From: Azonexus sp.
Lineage (GTDB): Bacteria; Pseudomonadota; Gammaproteobacteria; Burkholderiales; Rhodocyclaceae
Length of the DNA stretch: 64,000 nt
NCBI GenBank assembly: GCA_030696345.1
Contig: JAUYSK010000007.1
Location: 1 to 64,000, forward strand
Direction of reading: 5' to 3'
Part shown: in pieces, positions 45,322-55,019 of the stretch
How the letters are laid out: each line of letters opens with the position of its first letter
Position numbering within the stretch: position 1 is the stretch's first letter
Program-made: the position numbers and the translations under genes
The notes under the pieces: model-generated
What the model saw: the letters and a program-made list of their open reading frames with translations, nothing else
Databases searched by the model: none
Told to the model about the DNA's origin: nothing

Positions 45322-46521
45322 GTGACCAAACGCAAGATTCGCCTTCTAACATTCAGCACGCTCTACCCAAGCAGCGTCAGGCCCGGCCACGGAATATTTG
45401 TTGAAACACGCCTTCGCGAATTGCTGCTAACCGGTGAGGTTGAGGTCAAGGTCGTATCGCCCGTTCCCTGGTTTTTCTCCAAGGATCCGAAATATGGTGA
45501 CTACGCGCTAATGGCACAAACGCCAAAGACGGAAACTCACAATGGAATCGAGGTAGAGCATCCGCGTTATTTTCTCCCACCTAAAGTAGGCATGACCGTA
45601 GCGCCTTTGCTCATGGCTCTTGGCGCAGCAAGAACGATTCGACGCCTGCTTGATGAAGGTTACGATTTCGACGTGATCGATGCACACTACTATTATCCAG
45701 ACGGCGTCGCAGCGGCCCTTCTGGCGAAATGGTTTGGCAAACCCTATGTCGTCACGGCACGAGGAACAGACCTCAATCTGATTCCGCAATTTCCACTACC
45801 GCGCCGCATGATCCAGTGGGCAGCCCGAAATGCGCAGGCATCAATCGGTGTTTGTAGCGCACTTATCGACGTCTTGCGTGAGTGGGAAATTGACCCTGAT
45901 CGCCTGCATGTAATGCGTAACGGTGTTGATCTGAAGCGATTTCATCCGTTACCGCAAGCAGAAATGCGTCGCGAACTCGGCATCGACGGGTCACCGTTGC
46001 TAGTTTCGGTCGGCTACCTTATCGAACGCAAGGGGCACGATATTGCCATTGATGCTCTGGCAAAGCTTCTCCCTACGTTTCCTGAAGCCAGATTACTAAT
46101 CATTGGCGAAGGCCCCGAACGAAAAAAACTTGAGCGACAGGTCAGCGAACTCGGGCTGGAAAACAAAGTTCGCTTCACAGGGGCTCTTCCCAATACAGAA
46201 TTGGCCCGCTGGTACAGCGCTGCCGACGTACTCTTGCTATGTTCCAGTCGTGAAGGCTGGGCCAATGTATTGCTGGAATCCATGGCTTGCGGCACGCCGG
46301 TCATCGCGACCAATATTTGGGGAACGCCAGAAGTGGTTAGCACCCCAGTGGCCGGTCGCCTGATGGCAAGCAGGGATTCAACCGCACTCGTCAATTGCCT
46401 CCATGATTTGCTTTCAACCCCTCCCTCGCGCGACGCAGTGCGCCAACATGCCGAGGGGTTTAGCTGGCATGAAACATCTCGTGCGCAACTTGATCTTTTT
46501 TCCAGAATCGTAAATGCGTGA
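45322..46521 (+). CDS. Glycosyltransferase family 4
   Basis: A 399-residue GT-B protein. The N terminus KIRLLTFSTLYPSSVRPGHGIFVETRL is typical of exopolysaccharide family 4 enzymes. The donor half has VSVGYLIERKGHDIAIDAL, LIIGEGPERKKLE and LLCSSREGWANVLLESMACGTPVIATN (E-x7-E). The start is ambiguous: GTG 45322 is chosen as nearest the conserved strand, TTG 45310 is an alternative, and both begin just after the preceding stop. It overlaps the following ligase gene by 8 bases. Confidence 0.87.
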   Translation: MTKRKIRLLTFSTLYPSSVRPGHGIFVETRLRELLLTGEVEVKVVSPVPWFFSKDPKYGDYALMAQTPKTETHNGIEVEHPRYFLPPKVGMTVAPLLMALGAARTIRRLLDEGYDFDVIDAHYYYPDGVAAALLAKWFGKPYVVTARGTDLNLIPQFPLPRRMIQWAARNAQASIGVCSALIDVLREWEIDPDRLHVMRNGVDLKRFHPLPQAEMRRELGIDGSPLLVSVGYLIERKGHDIAIDALAKLLPTFPEARLLIIGEGPERKKLERQVSELGLENKVRFTGALPNTELARWYSAADVLLLCSSREGWANVLLESMACGTPVIATNIWGTPEVVSTPVAGRLMASRDSTALVNCLHDLLSTPPSRDAVRQHAEGFSWHETSRAQLDLFSRIVNA

Positions 46522-47809
46522 TCTAGTCCTTGCTCCCATCATCATCTGGCTATGCTTCTCGGCATTACGTCGCCCATGGGTAGGCGTCATGGGCTGGACC
46601 TGGATCAGCATGATGAACCCTCATGCTTACGCGTGGACACTGAACAGTTTGCCGGTAGCAGCTGCCATCGCAGGATGCACCTTGCTGGGGGCAATCGTCA
46701 CCAAAGACAAGCGTGACTTTTCGTTGACACCAGAGATGAGCGTATTGATCGCCTTCATGTGCTGGATGTGCATCACGCTTCCCTTCTCCTTCAATTTTGA
46801 TGACAGTTATTTGATGTGGAAACGCGTCATGAAAATTGATTTCATGGTTCTGGTGACACTCGTTCTCTTGTACACCAAGAAACATCTGATTACGTTCATT
46901 TGGGTGGTCGTCGGCTCGATCGGTTTCTACGGGGTGAAAGGTGGCTTATTCACCATTGCGACGGGTGGGGCATATCGGGTCTGGGGGCCTACCGGCACCT
47001 ATATTGACGGCAACAATGAAGTGGCTCTTGCATTGATCATCATCACCCCGCTGTTTCGTTTTCTCCAGTTACAACTCACCTCAAAATGGGGGAAACGGGC
47101 TATCACAGTATCCATTCTGCTCTGCGCTGCTGCCGCACTAGGAAGTCACTCCCGTGGGGCACTTCTTGCCCTCGCTGCGATGGCTGGTGCGCTTTGGTGG
47201 TTTGGTGGAAGGCAAATCGGTGTCCTGATCGGTATTGTTGTGGCTGCGTTCGTTGCGCTGGCATTCATGCCAGAAGAATGGTTTTCGCGCATGAACACTA
47301 TTTCCGAATACCAGGCTGACACCTCGGCCATGGGGCGCATCAACGCCTGGTACATGGCCTGGAATCTGGCCAAAGACAATTTTTTTGGTGGTGGCTTCGA
47401 AATCTACAATCGTATGCTCTTTGGCATGTACGCTCCCGATCCTGACGCCGTTCACGCAGCCCACAGTATCTACTTTCAGGTTCTCGGTGAGCACGGGTTC
47501 GTCGGACTCATCCTGTTCCTGACACTATGGGCCCTTGTTTGGTGGAATGCAGGCAAACTGCGCAAGGAAGCCAAGAAACAACCCGAAACCAAATGGGTTT
47601 CTGACCTTGGAGCAATGTGCCAGGTCAGTCTGGTCGGCTATGCGGTCGGTGGTGCTTTCTTGAGTCTTGCCTATTTTGACCTGCCATATAACATCATGAT
47701 CATGGTCGTTCTTGCCCGACGCTGGGTTGCTCGCAAAGGTTGGCTGGAAGAAAACACTCAGGGAGCAACACTCGCGACAGAAACACCGCCGAAGTTGAAG
47801 GTGCCATGA
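46514..47809 (+). CDS. XrtA-associated O-glycosylation ligase-like polymerase
   Basis: A 431-residue polytopic membrane protein of the Wzy/O-antigen ligase superfamily (TIGR03097 type), with about 11-12 helices. The conserved opening is RDLVLAPIIIWLCFSALRRPWVGVMGWTWISMMNPH-like. The large periplasmic loop contains INAWYMAWNLAKDNFFGGGFE and HSIYFQVLGEHGFVG, where the conserved Arg/His residues of the family lie. It would polymerise or ligate the exopolysaccharide repeats on the periplasmic side. It overlaps both neighbours. Confidence 0.9.
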   Translation: MRDLVLAPIIIWLCFSALRRPWVGVMGWTWISMMNPHAYAWTLNSLPVAAAIAGCTLLGAIVTKDKRDFSLTPEMSVLIAFMCWMCITLPFSFNFDDSYLMWKRVMKIDFMVLVTLVLLYTKKHLITFIWVVVGSIGFYGVKGGLFTIATGGAYRVWGPTGTYIDGNNEVALALIIITPLFRFLQLQLTSKWGKRAITVSILLCAAAALGSHSRGALLALAAMAGALWWFGGRQIGVLIGIVVAAFVALAFMPEEWFSRMNTISEYQADTSAMGRINAWYMAWNLAKDNFFGGGFEIYNRMLFGMYAPDPDAVHAAHSIYFQVLGEHGFVGLILFLTLWALVWWNAGKLRKEAKKQPETKWVSDLGAMCQVSLVGYAVGGAFLSLAYFDLPYNIMIMVVLARRWVARKGWLEENTQGATLATETPPKLKVP

Positions 47810-48804
47810 ACCTGTTAAAAACAGCCCTGCAACTTGCTTCGCCTGCGAACGCCAAAGCCAAGCTGTCGATCCTTATTTTCCATCGCGTTCTGCCCGAGAT
47901 CGACCCGATTTTCCCTGACGAACCCGACGCACGTCGCTTTGACCTTATGATGGGCTGGATCAACTCATGGTTCAATGTCCTTGCCCTCGATGCTGCGGTC
48001 GACGCCCTAAAAAAGGGAAATCTGCCGGCCCGAGCAGCGGCGATCACCTTTGATGATGGCTATGCCGACAACCGTACCGTTGCCCTTCCCATCCTCAAAA
48101 AGCACGGGCTTCCAGCGACGTTCTTCATTGCAACCAGTTATCTCGATGGTGGCCGCATGTGGAACGACACCATCATTGAGGCCGTTCGAGCCAGCAAAAC
48201 AATGCATCTTGATCTCAGTCACTTACCGGTATTTGTCGACGAAAACATGGATAAGTTAGACATCGGCACAAATCTGGAAAAACGTGCCGCCATCGAATTA
48301 ATTCTAGGCAAAATCAAGTATCTACCAAAAGTCGAGCGCGCAGCGGCAGTTCGCTCAATCGGAGAGCGATGCGGTAGCCAGCTTCCGGACGACTTGATGA
48401 TGACCTCGCAACAAGTCATCGAAATGCGCCGAGCCGGCATGCTGATCGGTGCCCATACCCTGACACACCCCATTCTTGCGAAACTTGATGCAACCGAAGT
48501 CCGCAACGAAATCGCCGGCAGCAAACACCGACTTGAATCACTGCTCGAAGAGAAAATCAGTCTGTTTGCCTACCCGAACGGGAAGCCGAATCAGGACTAC
48601 CAGTCGAAAGATGCTCAAATCATCGAGGAGCTCGGCTTTGACGCTGCCCTGACAACAGCATGGGGTGTTGCCGATGGCAAAAGCGATCTGATGCAGTTGC
48701 CCCGCTTTACCCCGTGGGACAACAGCAAACGCAATTTCGGCACCAGGCTTTTCAAAAACATACTCCTGAACCAAGGTCTAAAAGCCAATCAGTTGGCGAA
48801 CTAA
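47806..48804 (+). CDS. Second polysaccharide deacetylase
   Basis: A 332-residue CE4-type protein distinct from the XrtA deacetylase at 36382. The NodB motifs are AAITFDDGYADN (catalytic Asp/metal Asp), LPATFFIATSYLDGGRMW and LIGAHTLTHPILAKL (His-rich, HTxxHP). The C-terminal part has LFAYPNGKPNQDY. ATG 47806 overlaps the ligase stop (ATGA); an earlier in-frame start is rejected because it lies within that gene. It belongs to the group often annotated in exopolysaccharide loci for further N-deacetylation. Confidence 0.87.
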   Translation: MNLLKTALQLASPANAKAKLSILIFHRVLPEIDPIFPDEPDARRFDLMMGWINSWFNVLALDAAVDALKKGNLPARAAAITFDDGYADNRTVALPILKKHGLPATFFIATSYLDGGRMWNDTIIEAVRASKTMHLDLSHLPVFVDENMDKLDIGTNLEKRAAIELILGKIKYLPKVERAAAVRSIGERCGSQLPDDLMMTSQQVIEMRRAGMLIGAHTLTHPILAKLDATEVRNEIAGSKHRLESLLEEKISLFAYPNGKPNQDYQSKDAQIIEELGFDAALTTAWGVADGKSDLMQLPRFTPWDNSKRNFGTRLFKNILLNQGLKANQLAN

Positions 48805-48847
48805 GGCTTTCTCGGTAATTTCAATCCATGAAACACTGAACGACTAA

Positions 48848-50395
48848 ATGCTGTTCAATTCCTACTCGTTCATATTTGCCTACCTGCCGGCTACCCTGAT
48901 CGGCTTTTTCGTTTTTGGGCGGCTGGGCAAAGGCGCAGGTGCTACCTGGCTCGCAGCCTGCTCCTTATTCTTCTACGCCTGGTGGGACTACCGCTACCTG
49001 GCTCTGCTGCTGGCCTCGATCTGCGCGAATTATCTTGCAGGGAGCATCATCGCCCGCAACCCCGGGAGTACTACCAGCAGACGCGTTCTGACCATAGCCG
49101 TGATCGCTAATCTGGCGCTGCTGGGTTACTACAAATACGCGGACTTCTTTCTTCACAGTTCCAACGCACTGTTGGGCACAGAGTGGCCAATTCTTGGAAT
49201 TGTCTTGCCGATAGGTATCTCGTTCTTTACTTTCACCCAAATTGCGTTTCTTGCAGATGCCTATGCTGGCAAGGTTACAGAATACCGCTTCGTCTATTAC
49301 CTGCTCTTTGTCACTTATTTCCCGCACCTCATTGCCGGCCCAGTGCTGCACCACAAGGAGATGATGCCCCAATTTGACGAAGACAAAAATTACCGGCCAA
49401 ACGCCGCCGATTTTGCCATTGGCATAACCATCTTTGCCATCGGCCTTGCCAAGAAAGTATTGATTGCAGACAACCTGGCCATCTATGCCGCCCCCGTGTT
49501 TAATCCAATGGCTGATCCCCCCACATTCTTTATCGCCTGGGGCGGTGCCCTCGCCTATACCTTCCAGTTGTATTTCGATTTTTCGGGCTACTCCGACATG
49601 GCCATTGGCTTATCGCGCCTTTTCGGCGTGCGTCTTCCACTCAACTTCAACTCCCCCTACAAAGCGCGCAATATCGCAGAGTTCTGGCGGCGCTGGCACA
49701 TGACTCTCTCGCGCTTCCTGCGCGACTACCTCTATATCCCGCTTGGTGGCAACCGTCATGGCCCGGTCCGGCGTCATATAAATCTCCTCACCACAATGAT
49801 ACTTGGCGGCCTGTGGCATGGCGCAGGCTGGAATTTCGTCATATGGGGGGCACTACATGGTGCGTTCCTGGTCATAAATCACGCCTGGCAAGAATTCTGC
49901 CGTCGAACCTCTCTTAATTTACCACCCCGTATAGCGCGGATATTCGGAATATTGGCTACTTTTCTTTGCGTAGTTTTCGCCTGGGTCTATTTCCGCGCCC
50001 CAGACCTATTCACGGCCAACCGAATTATTTCCGGCATGTTGGGTGGTTGGGGAGTAGCCGTGCCTGAACCTATCCTGTCGCGCCTCGGCCCACTTAAACC
50101 ATTGATTGAAGGCATGGGTATTGGCAGCTACCTCGGGGGAGGTGCAAGTTTTGTTGAAACCTGGGCATGGGTTGCCCTCGCGGCCGGAATCGCTTTCCTT
50201 ACACCCAACACTCAGGAAATCATGGGCCGCTTCGAGCCTGCGCTCCCGGAAGAAGGACGCAAAGTACCCACCCCTACAATCGCCCCTTGCGCCTGGTATC
50301 CCAGTCGACGCAACGCGATTAGCATCGGCCTTCTGCTGGCCCTTGGTGTACTCGCGCTTAGCCGGCCAACCGAATTTCTCTACTTCCAGTTCTAA
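48848..50395 (+). CDS. MBOAT-family O-acyltransferase (AlgI-like)
   Basis: A 515-residue membrane-bound O-acyltransferase with about 11-12 helices. The active-site His is in GGLWHGAGWNFVIWGALHG (H324), preceded by FWRRWHMTLSRFLRDYLYIPLGGNR, the AlgI/DltB hallmark. It moves acetyl or acyl groups from the cytoplasm to the periplasm for transfer to polysaccharide. The C-terminal portion (about 470-515) ends with a last TM helix. It is followed after 4 bases by an SGNH-like protein, the expected partner. Confidence 0.92.
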   Translation: MLFNSYSFIFAYLPATLIGFFVFGRLGKGAGATWLAACSLFFYAWWDYRYLALLLASICANYLAGSIIARNPGSTTSRRVLTIAVIANLALLGYYKYADFFLHSSNALLGTEWPILGIVLPIGISFFTFTQIAFLADAYAGKVTEYRFVYYLLFVTYFPHLIAGPVLHHKEMMPQFDEDKNYRPNAADFAIGITIFAIGLAKKVLIADNLAIYAAPVFNPMADPPTFFIAWGGALAYTFQLYFDFSGYSDMAIGLSRLFGVRLPLNFNSPYKARNIAEFWRRWHMTLSRFLRDYLYIPLGGNRHGPVRRHINLLTTMILGGLWHGAGWNFVIWGALHGAFLVINHAWQEFCRRTSLNLPPRIARIFGILATFLCVVFAWVYFRAPDLFTANRIISGMLGGWGVAVPEPILSRLGPLKPLIEGMGIGSYLGGGASFVETWAWVALAAGIAFLTPNTQEIMGRFEPALPEEGRKVPTPTIAPCAWYPSRRNAISIGLLLALGVLALSRPTEFLYFQF

Positions 50396-50399
50396 TTCA

Positions 50400-51611
50400 A
50401 TGACGAATCCTTCCCGTCTCTGGATGCAATACCTGAAGTGGATGCTTCTGACAACACTTGCCATTGTTGCAACGGTGGGCGCTTTCAATACACTCATTGA
50501 CCCGTTAGGTGTTTTTTCATCACCACGTGTTGTCGGGCTGAATGCGATCAAGCCCTATCTTGACCATCACCGCGAGCTAACCCGCTGGAATGCCGCTCAT
50601 CGCATTTGCCCCAACGCCGCCATTTTTGGCAACTCCCGTGCCGAGATCGGATTTGATCCTGAAAATCCAGTATTTTCCAAGCATGGACTTTCAGCATTCA
50701 ATCACGCCATTCCTGGAACCGGGGCGAGCATGAGTTACCGCCAGTTGAACTGGCTAAAGACCGCGGGTTGCATGCCTAAAACCATCATTCTAGGGGTTGA
50801 GTTTTTCGACTTTCTCGGCGGCACGGAAGCTGCCAAATCAGTTCTTGCTCAAGTTAATGCACCTCAAATAGATCAACGTTTCCTTGCGGAATCCGTATTC
50901 TCCATTACAGGTCTGCGAGACTCTTTAGCTACCATTTTTCTTCAACGTTCCCGCTACCCAGCCACCCTCACAGAGCGCGGATTCAACCCGCTCCACAACT
51001 ACATCAGTGAAGTCGAACAAAGCGGTCACTATGTTCTTTTCCGCCAGCGGGCGTCAGAGAACGCCCGAAACTGGACGCGCAAGCCCCGGCGACTTAACCC
51101 GATAGACGGAGGTATTTCAGATGATGAACAAACCGTCAATGCCATCCTGAAAAGCGCCACAGAAGCGGGCAGTACCGTCTATGTTGTTATATATCCCTAC
51201 CATGCGGAAATACGTTTGTTAATTGAGCGATTGCAATTGGCTGATCTTTTTTCGGATTGGAAGAAGCAAGTCGTCAGCATCGCTGCCCGTCATCTAAAGC
51301 AAGGTAGCACGGTGGAGGTCTGGGACTTCAGTGGTATTTCGCCGGAGTCCCTTGAGTCCATTCCAGAGAACGGCGACCGCAGAACTCACCTCACCCATTA
51401 CTGGGAAGCTGGACACTTCAAGAAAGCTCTCGGCGACAAAATCATCGCCCGTCTATTGGATGATGAAGGCAGGCTTGGCATCAAACTTGACCTTGGCAAT
51501 ATTGATCCATGGCTGCAAGCAGACAGGGCCTCGATTAAGCGATTAATGGCCCAACCCTCCCCCTTGCTTGCCGAGGTTGACAACATCCTTCAGCAATCCG
51601 AGAAGCATTAG
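50400..51611 (+). CDS. SGNH/AlgJ-like O-acetylation partner
   Basis: A 403-residue protein with one N-terminal TM anchor (about 12-32) and a periplasmic domain. The nucleophile-like block IFGNSRAEIGFDP (S79) and the late THLTHYWEAGHF block resemble the SGNH/DUF1574-type hydrolases paired with MBOAT proteins in alginate-like O-acetylation. ATG 50400 lies 4 bases after the MBOAT stop; a much longer in-frame reading overlaps that gene and is rejected. It is the last gene of the plus-strand run. Confidence 0.78.
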   Translation: MTNPSRLWMQYLKWMLLTTLAIVATVGAFNTLIDPLGVFSSPRVVGLNAIKPYLDHHRELTRWNAAHRICPNAAIFGNSRAEIGFDPENPVFSKHGLSAFNHAIPGTGASMSYRQLNWLKTAGCMPKTIILGVEFFDFLGGTEAAKSVLAQVNAPQIDQRFLAESVFSITGLRDSLATIFLQRSRYPATLTERGFNPLHNYISEVEQSGHYVLFRQRASENARNWTRKPRRLNPIDGGISDDEQTVNAILKSATEAGSTVYVVIYPYHAEIRLLIERLQLADLFSDWKKQVVSIAARHLKQGSTVEVWDFSGISPESLESIPENGDRRTHLTHYWEAGHFKKALGDKIIARLLDDEGRLGIKLDLGNIDPWLQADRASIKRLMAQPSPLLAEVDNILQQSEKH

Positions 51612-51658
51612 TCTGCAGGGCCTAGGCTACGAACTAAAACATTACGTACCCAGGCTGA

Positions 51659-52375
51659 TTATTTTGTCGGGTCAGGCTCAGCTTTGACCTCTTGAGTTTC
51701 CGGTATTGATTGAGGCGCTGGATCGACGACAAGAGCAGGCTCTTTCCACTTCCCTGCTTTTTTCAGCCGGTCTCTCAGCCCCGGAAGCGGGAATCCCGCC
51801 TGATAGGCCTTGTGCGCGTAAGACAGGGACTTGTCGTAGTCCTTCAGGTCGAGGTAAATGAGGCCAATGTTGTAGTCAAGGTTGGAACTACTCTCTCCCA
51901 AATTGATAGCGTCATTCAAATGGTTCAATGCTTCGGAGCTACGGCCATGCTTGGCAAGATAGGTGGCATAAATAAGTCGAACCATGCCGTCATCCGGCCT
52001 AAAACGCCACGCACGGTAGAGGTAACATTCAACGGTATATAACGTATGCCGTGGCTTTTCCGCTCTTTCCCTTTCACCATACCGCACCATGGACATCAGT
52101 GCCCGAGGATGATTCGGGAAAGCTCGTAAAGTGTAGTCAAGGTCACTGCCCACATTACTGCCTGCGCGGCCGACTTTACCGCTCACCAGGCTTTCAACTT
52201 CTGGAGTGAAGTGGTGCCCTTCGACCACAGGAAGATTGCTCTTGTCCTTGTAATAATCGTACGGACCATATGCATTTTTTAAGGATCCGCATTTCATGTC
52301 ATCAACCGCTGCACCGACCTGCAGCGCGCTACCCAACAGAACCACGCAACCTATCTTGATAGCCCTAAAATTCAT
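51659..52375 (-). CDS. Secreted TPR protein
   Basis: A 238-residue protein with a signal peptide (about 1-22, cleavage near QVGA-AVD). Helical tetratricopeptide-like repeats occupy about residues 75-205 (RAWRFRPDDGMVRLIYATYLAKHGRS and NLDYNIGLIYLDLKDYDKSLSYAHKAY are clear units). The C-terminal tail is Pro/Glu-rich. It is translationally coupled to the flippase (ATGA). TPR proteins in exopolysaccharide loci often serve as assembly scaffolds; specific partners are unknown. Confidence 0.75.
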   Translation of the reverse strand: MNFRAIKIGCVVLLGSALQVGAAVDDMKCGSLKNAYGPYDYYKDKSNLPVVEGHHFTPEVESLVSGKVGRAGSNVGSDLDYTLRAFPNHPRALMSMVRYGERERAEKPRHTLYTVECYLYRAWRFRPDDGMVRLIYATYLAKHGRSSEALNHLNDAINLGESSSNLDYNIGLIYLDLKDYDKSLSYAHKAYQAGFPLPGLRDRLKKAGKWKEPALVVDPAPQSIPETQEVKAEPDPTK

Positions 52376-53871
52376 TTGGAAACTCGCATCAATTTAAAAA
52401 ACCGTTCTTTCATACGAACCTGTTCCAGCAAATAGGTTTCCGCACCTTCAGCACATCCTGATATCCGCCAAGTGCAGATGATGGACAGACCATACACCAT
52501 AGCACCGGAAGCAATCAGCAAGCAAAGCTGCCCAACATTGGGTAGCCATTCGAACCTTGGAATATTACTCAGCACCAAGGCCATTGCCCCGGTAGCAAAT
52601 AATGGCCGCCACGTGTGGGCGACAAAATCACTGAGGCGTACCGCCTTGACGTAGTGCAAAACAAAAGCGACAAAGACAAATAATCCCAGGGCCGTCGTCG
52701 CTAACCTGACATAAGCGATTCCCATCGCCCCCGCCTCAGGGAAGAAAACCAGTGCCAGCGTCGCCAGAAGGATCAGTTGCAACCAGGCAAGCATGGCCTG
52801 AAGACGGACTTGCCCTAGCGCCAGCAGCAGATAGGCACTGCTGTGGCTGAGCGCACTGAAAACACTGATCAGCGCCAGCGTCTGTACCATCGGTATGGCG
52901 ATCCGCCATTTTTCGCCAAGGAGAAACAGTACGGCATCCTCTGCAACCAGGGCCAGCCCTACCCCGGCTGGCAGGGCAAACAGGCTCTGGACCCCGATTG
53001 CCTTGCAAAAGACTGCTCGCAGCTTTTCAGCATCGTCGGCCACCTTGACGAAAACCGGAAATAACACACGACCGAGGGGGGCCAATAGCTCCGTAGTGGG
53101 CATGGAGGCGATTTCATCGGCCAGTGTATAGGCGCCTAACGTCGTTGCATCGGTTCGCCGACCGACGAGAAACTTGTCCAGTTGCATCTGCCCGTAGACG
53201 CCAAGGTTGCGCACCAGCACCCATTGAGAAAACGACCAGAGTTTCGCGACGCGTACCAGCGTTAGCCTGGGGCGATAGTCGTGGAGCCAGTAGCTCAAGG
53301 CCACACCGGCCAGACGCCCGCTCAAGGCACCGACCACCATGGCCCAATATGACTGGAAGACGAAGGCCAGCACCATCGTTACCGAAAAACCGGCGAGGCG
53401 GCGGAAAAAGAAGAACTGAAAATCCTTGCCGAACTCCATGTTCTTCTGGAAAGCAACAATACCAATGTTCTCGAAACCGCCGATCAGAATGGTCAAGGCC
53501 ATCAGACGGATTACGTCCAGAACCCGAGGATCCCTGAAATAGTCGGCAGCGAACGGGGCGGCAAGCCAGATGGCCAAAGCCGCAACTGCAGCCTGAAGAA
53601 TACGCAGTGTCCAGGCGGTATCGAACTCTTCACGCGCCGCATCCCGGTTCTGCACCAAGGCAGAACCGACTCCGAGGTCAAGCAATGTGTCGATCAGACC
53701 AACGACAACCGACGCCATCGCAACGATACCGAAATCCTCCGGCACCAGCAGACGGGCAAGAATCAATGTGCTTACCAAGCCAATCAGGCGATCGGTCCAG
53801 CGCATTGCAACCACCAGCACCGCCCCCCTGGCAGCGGATACTTTCTTCACTTCACGCTTAGAGATCGTCAT
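52372..53871 (-). CDS. Polysaccharide flippase (Wzx/MVF type)
   Basis: A 499-residue inner-membrane protein of the polysaccharide-transporter group, with about 12-14 helices. VVAMRWTDRLIGLVSTLILARLLVPEDFGIVAMA at the N terminus is typical, followed by an Arg/Asp-containing helix pair (LVQNRDAAREEFDTAW). It probably flips the lipid-linked repeat to the periplasm for the polymerases. ATG 53871 overlaps the acyltransferase stop; a longer reading extends into that gene. Flippases of this kind are normally beside a Wzy, here 5-7 kb away. Confidence 0.88.
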   Translation of the reverse strand: MTISKREVKKVSAARGAVLVVAMRWTDRLIGLVSTLILARLLVPEDFGIVAMASVVVGLIDTLLDLGVGSALVQNRDAAREEFDTAWTLRILQAAVAALAIWLAAPFAADYFRDPRVLDVIRLMALTILIGGFENIGIVAFQKNMEFGKDFQFFFFRRLAGFSVTMVLAFVFQSYWAMVVGALSGRLAGVALSYWLHDYRPRLTLVRVAKLWSFSQWVLVRNLGVYGQMQLDKFLVGRRTDATTLGAYTLADEIASMPTTELLAPLGRVLFPVFVKVADDAEKLRAVFCKAIGVQSLFALPAGVGLALVAEDAVLFLLGEKWRIAIPMVQTLALISVFSALSHSSAYLLLALGQVRLQAMLAWLQLILLATLALVFFPEAGAMGIAYVRLATTALGLFVFVAFVLHYVKAVRLSDFVAHTWRPLFATGAMALVLSNIPRFEWLPNVGQLCLLIASGAMVYGLSIICTWRISGCAEGAETYLLEQVRMKERFFKLMRVSK

Positions 53872-54965
53872 ACCACGCGCGAGCCGGCGGCAAGGCCGAA
53901 CCGCTTGGCCAGGAAGGCCCGCCAAAAGCCCAAGCGGCGTTCTGTGCCGTAACTGATGATGACGCACATGAGAAGTATGGCAAACAGCACAAACAGCGAA
54001 CGGACAATGGAAGCTTCGGTGTTGGGCATGTAATAGCCGGCCAGCTGAGTCAGCGGCCGGTGAAACAGGTAAAGCGTAAATGAGAAGCCAGCCAGATACT
54101 TGAATATCTTCTCGAACCGGAGAAAAAATGCCTTAAAACCAGCGTTCAGACTTGAAAACGCCACGATGTGCAGAACCACCGCAATCCCCGTCACGTAATC
54201 CGTAAGCAATTTCTGAGAGCTACCAAGGCGCCAGAAACCCGGAACATGGTCATGCAAGTAGACCCGAATCAAAGTCCCCACACCAGAAGCATTGATCAGG
54301 ATGATGACAGCGATGCTGCCCAGAAAAATTGCCCAGGCCACCCGTTGGGTAATCGCCGGAAACTTCTCCCATTTTGCAGCCAGCAGCGCGCCCATGATCC
54401 AGATCGGAAACAGGGCAAGTACAGCCGGACCGGCCACGATGGCTGCAGCGGCCAGCCAGAAGGCTCGCTGATTGTTGCGCACGAACAGGAAAACACCAAA
54501 GATGACGTAGTACCAGACTTCGTAACACAATGACCAGTACGGACCATTGAGCGAGAGACCCGCCTTGTTGCCGAATGCTTCGTTCAGGAACAGCAGGCTG
54601 CTCGAAACATCCCAGAGCGAAAATGGCCTGAAGTTGCTGAGCTGCGCTTCGGTTGGCGAACTTGCATAGGCTACGGTCAACGACAAAAACAGGCTGAAAA
54701 TCACGGCGGGCAAGGCGACGGAATAGACCCGCGACACCCGGGCAACCGCATAATCGCCCCAATGTCGCCCCGAATTGAGTGTGCTGGTGTAAATGATGAA
54801 ACCCGACATGACGAAAAAGATGATCACCGCCTCATGGCTGAAGGCAAAGAGCGGCATCCAGCTCATATACAACCCATCTTGTTCCATATGGCCCAAAAGG
54901 ACCGCCAGGGCAGCAACGAAACGTAGCAGATCGAGATAGGCCGAAAGTGATCTGTCGAGTCTCAT
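53868..54965 (-). CDS. Acyltransferase 3 family protein
   Basis: A 365-residue polytopic protein of the OafA/acyltransferase-3 family, with about 10 helices. The N-terminal signature YLDLLRFVAALAVLLGHMEQDGL contains the conserved His. VIFFVMSGFIIYTSTL, YWSLCYEVWYYVIFG (motif with catalytic Glu) and FSFTLYLFHRPL are all present. It transfers acetyl or other acyl groups to sugars, a further decoration route in addition to the MBOAT system. It overlaps the flippase gene by ATGA. Confidence 0.92.
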   Translation of the reverse strand: MRLDRSLSAYLDLLRFVAALAVLLGHMEQDGLYMSWMPLFAFSHEAVIIFFVMSGFIIYTSTLNSGRHWGDYAVARVSRVYSVALPAVIFSLFLSLTVAYASSPTEAQLSNFRPFSLWDVSSSLLFLNEAFGNKAGLSLNGPYWSLCYEVWYYVIFGVFLFVRNNQRAFWLAAAAIVAGPAVLALFPIWIMGALLAAKWEKFPAITQRVAWAIFLGSIAVIILINASGVGTLIRVYLHDHVPGFWRLGSSQKLLTDYVTGIAVVLHIVAFSSLNAGFKAFFLRFEKIFKYLAGFSFTLYLFHRPLTQLAGYYMPNTEASIVRSLFVLFAILLMCVIISYGTERRLGFWRAFLAKRFGLAAGSRVV

Positions 54966-55019
54966 GGGAATCGCAAACCCTCATTGCCGGCAACTTGCAA
55001 GCGTCTTGAAATCGTCATG

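Noticed and set aside
51612..51658. Bidirectional terminator between the two converging halves of the locus
   Set aside because: The only dyad is GCCTAGGC; no stem of useful length with a T-run can be drawn.
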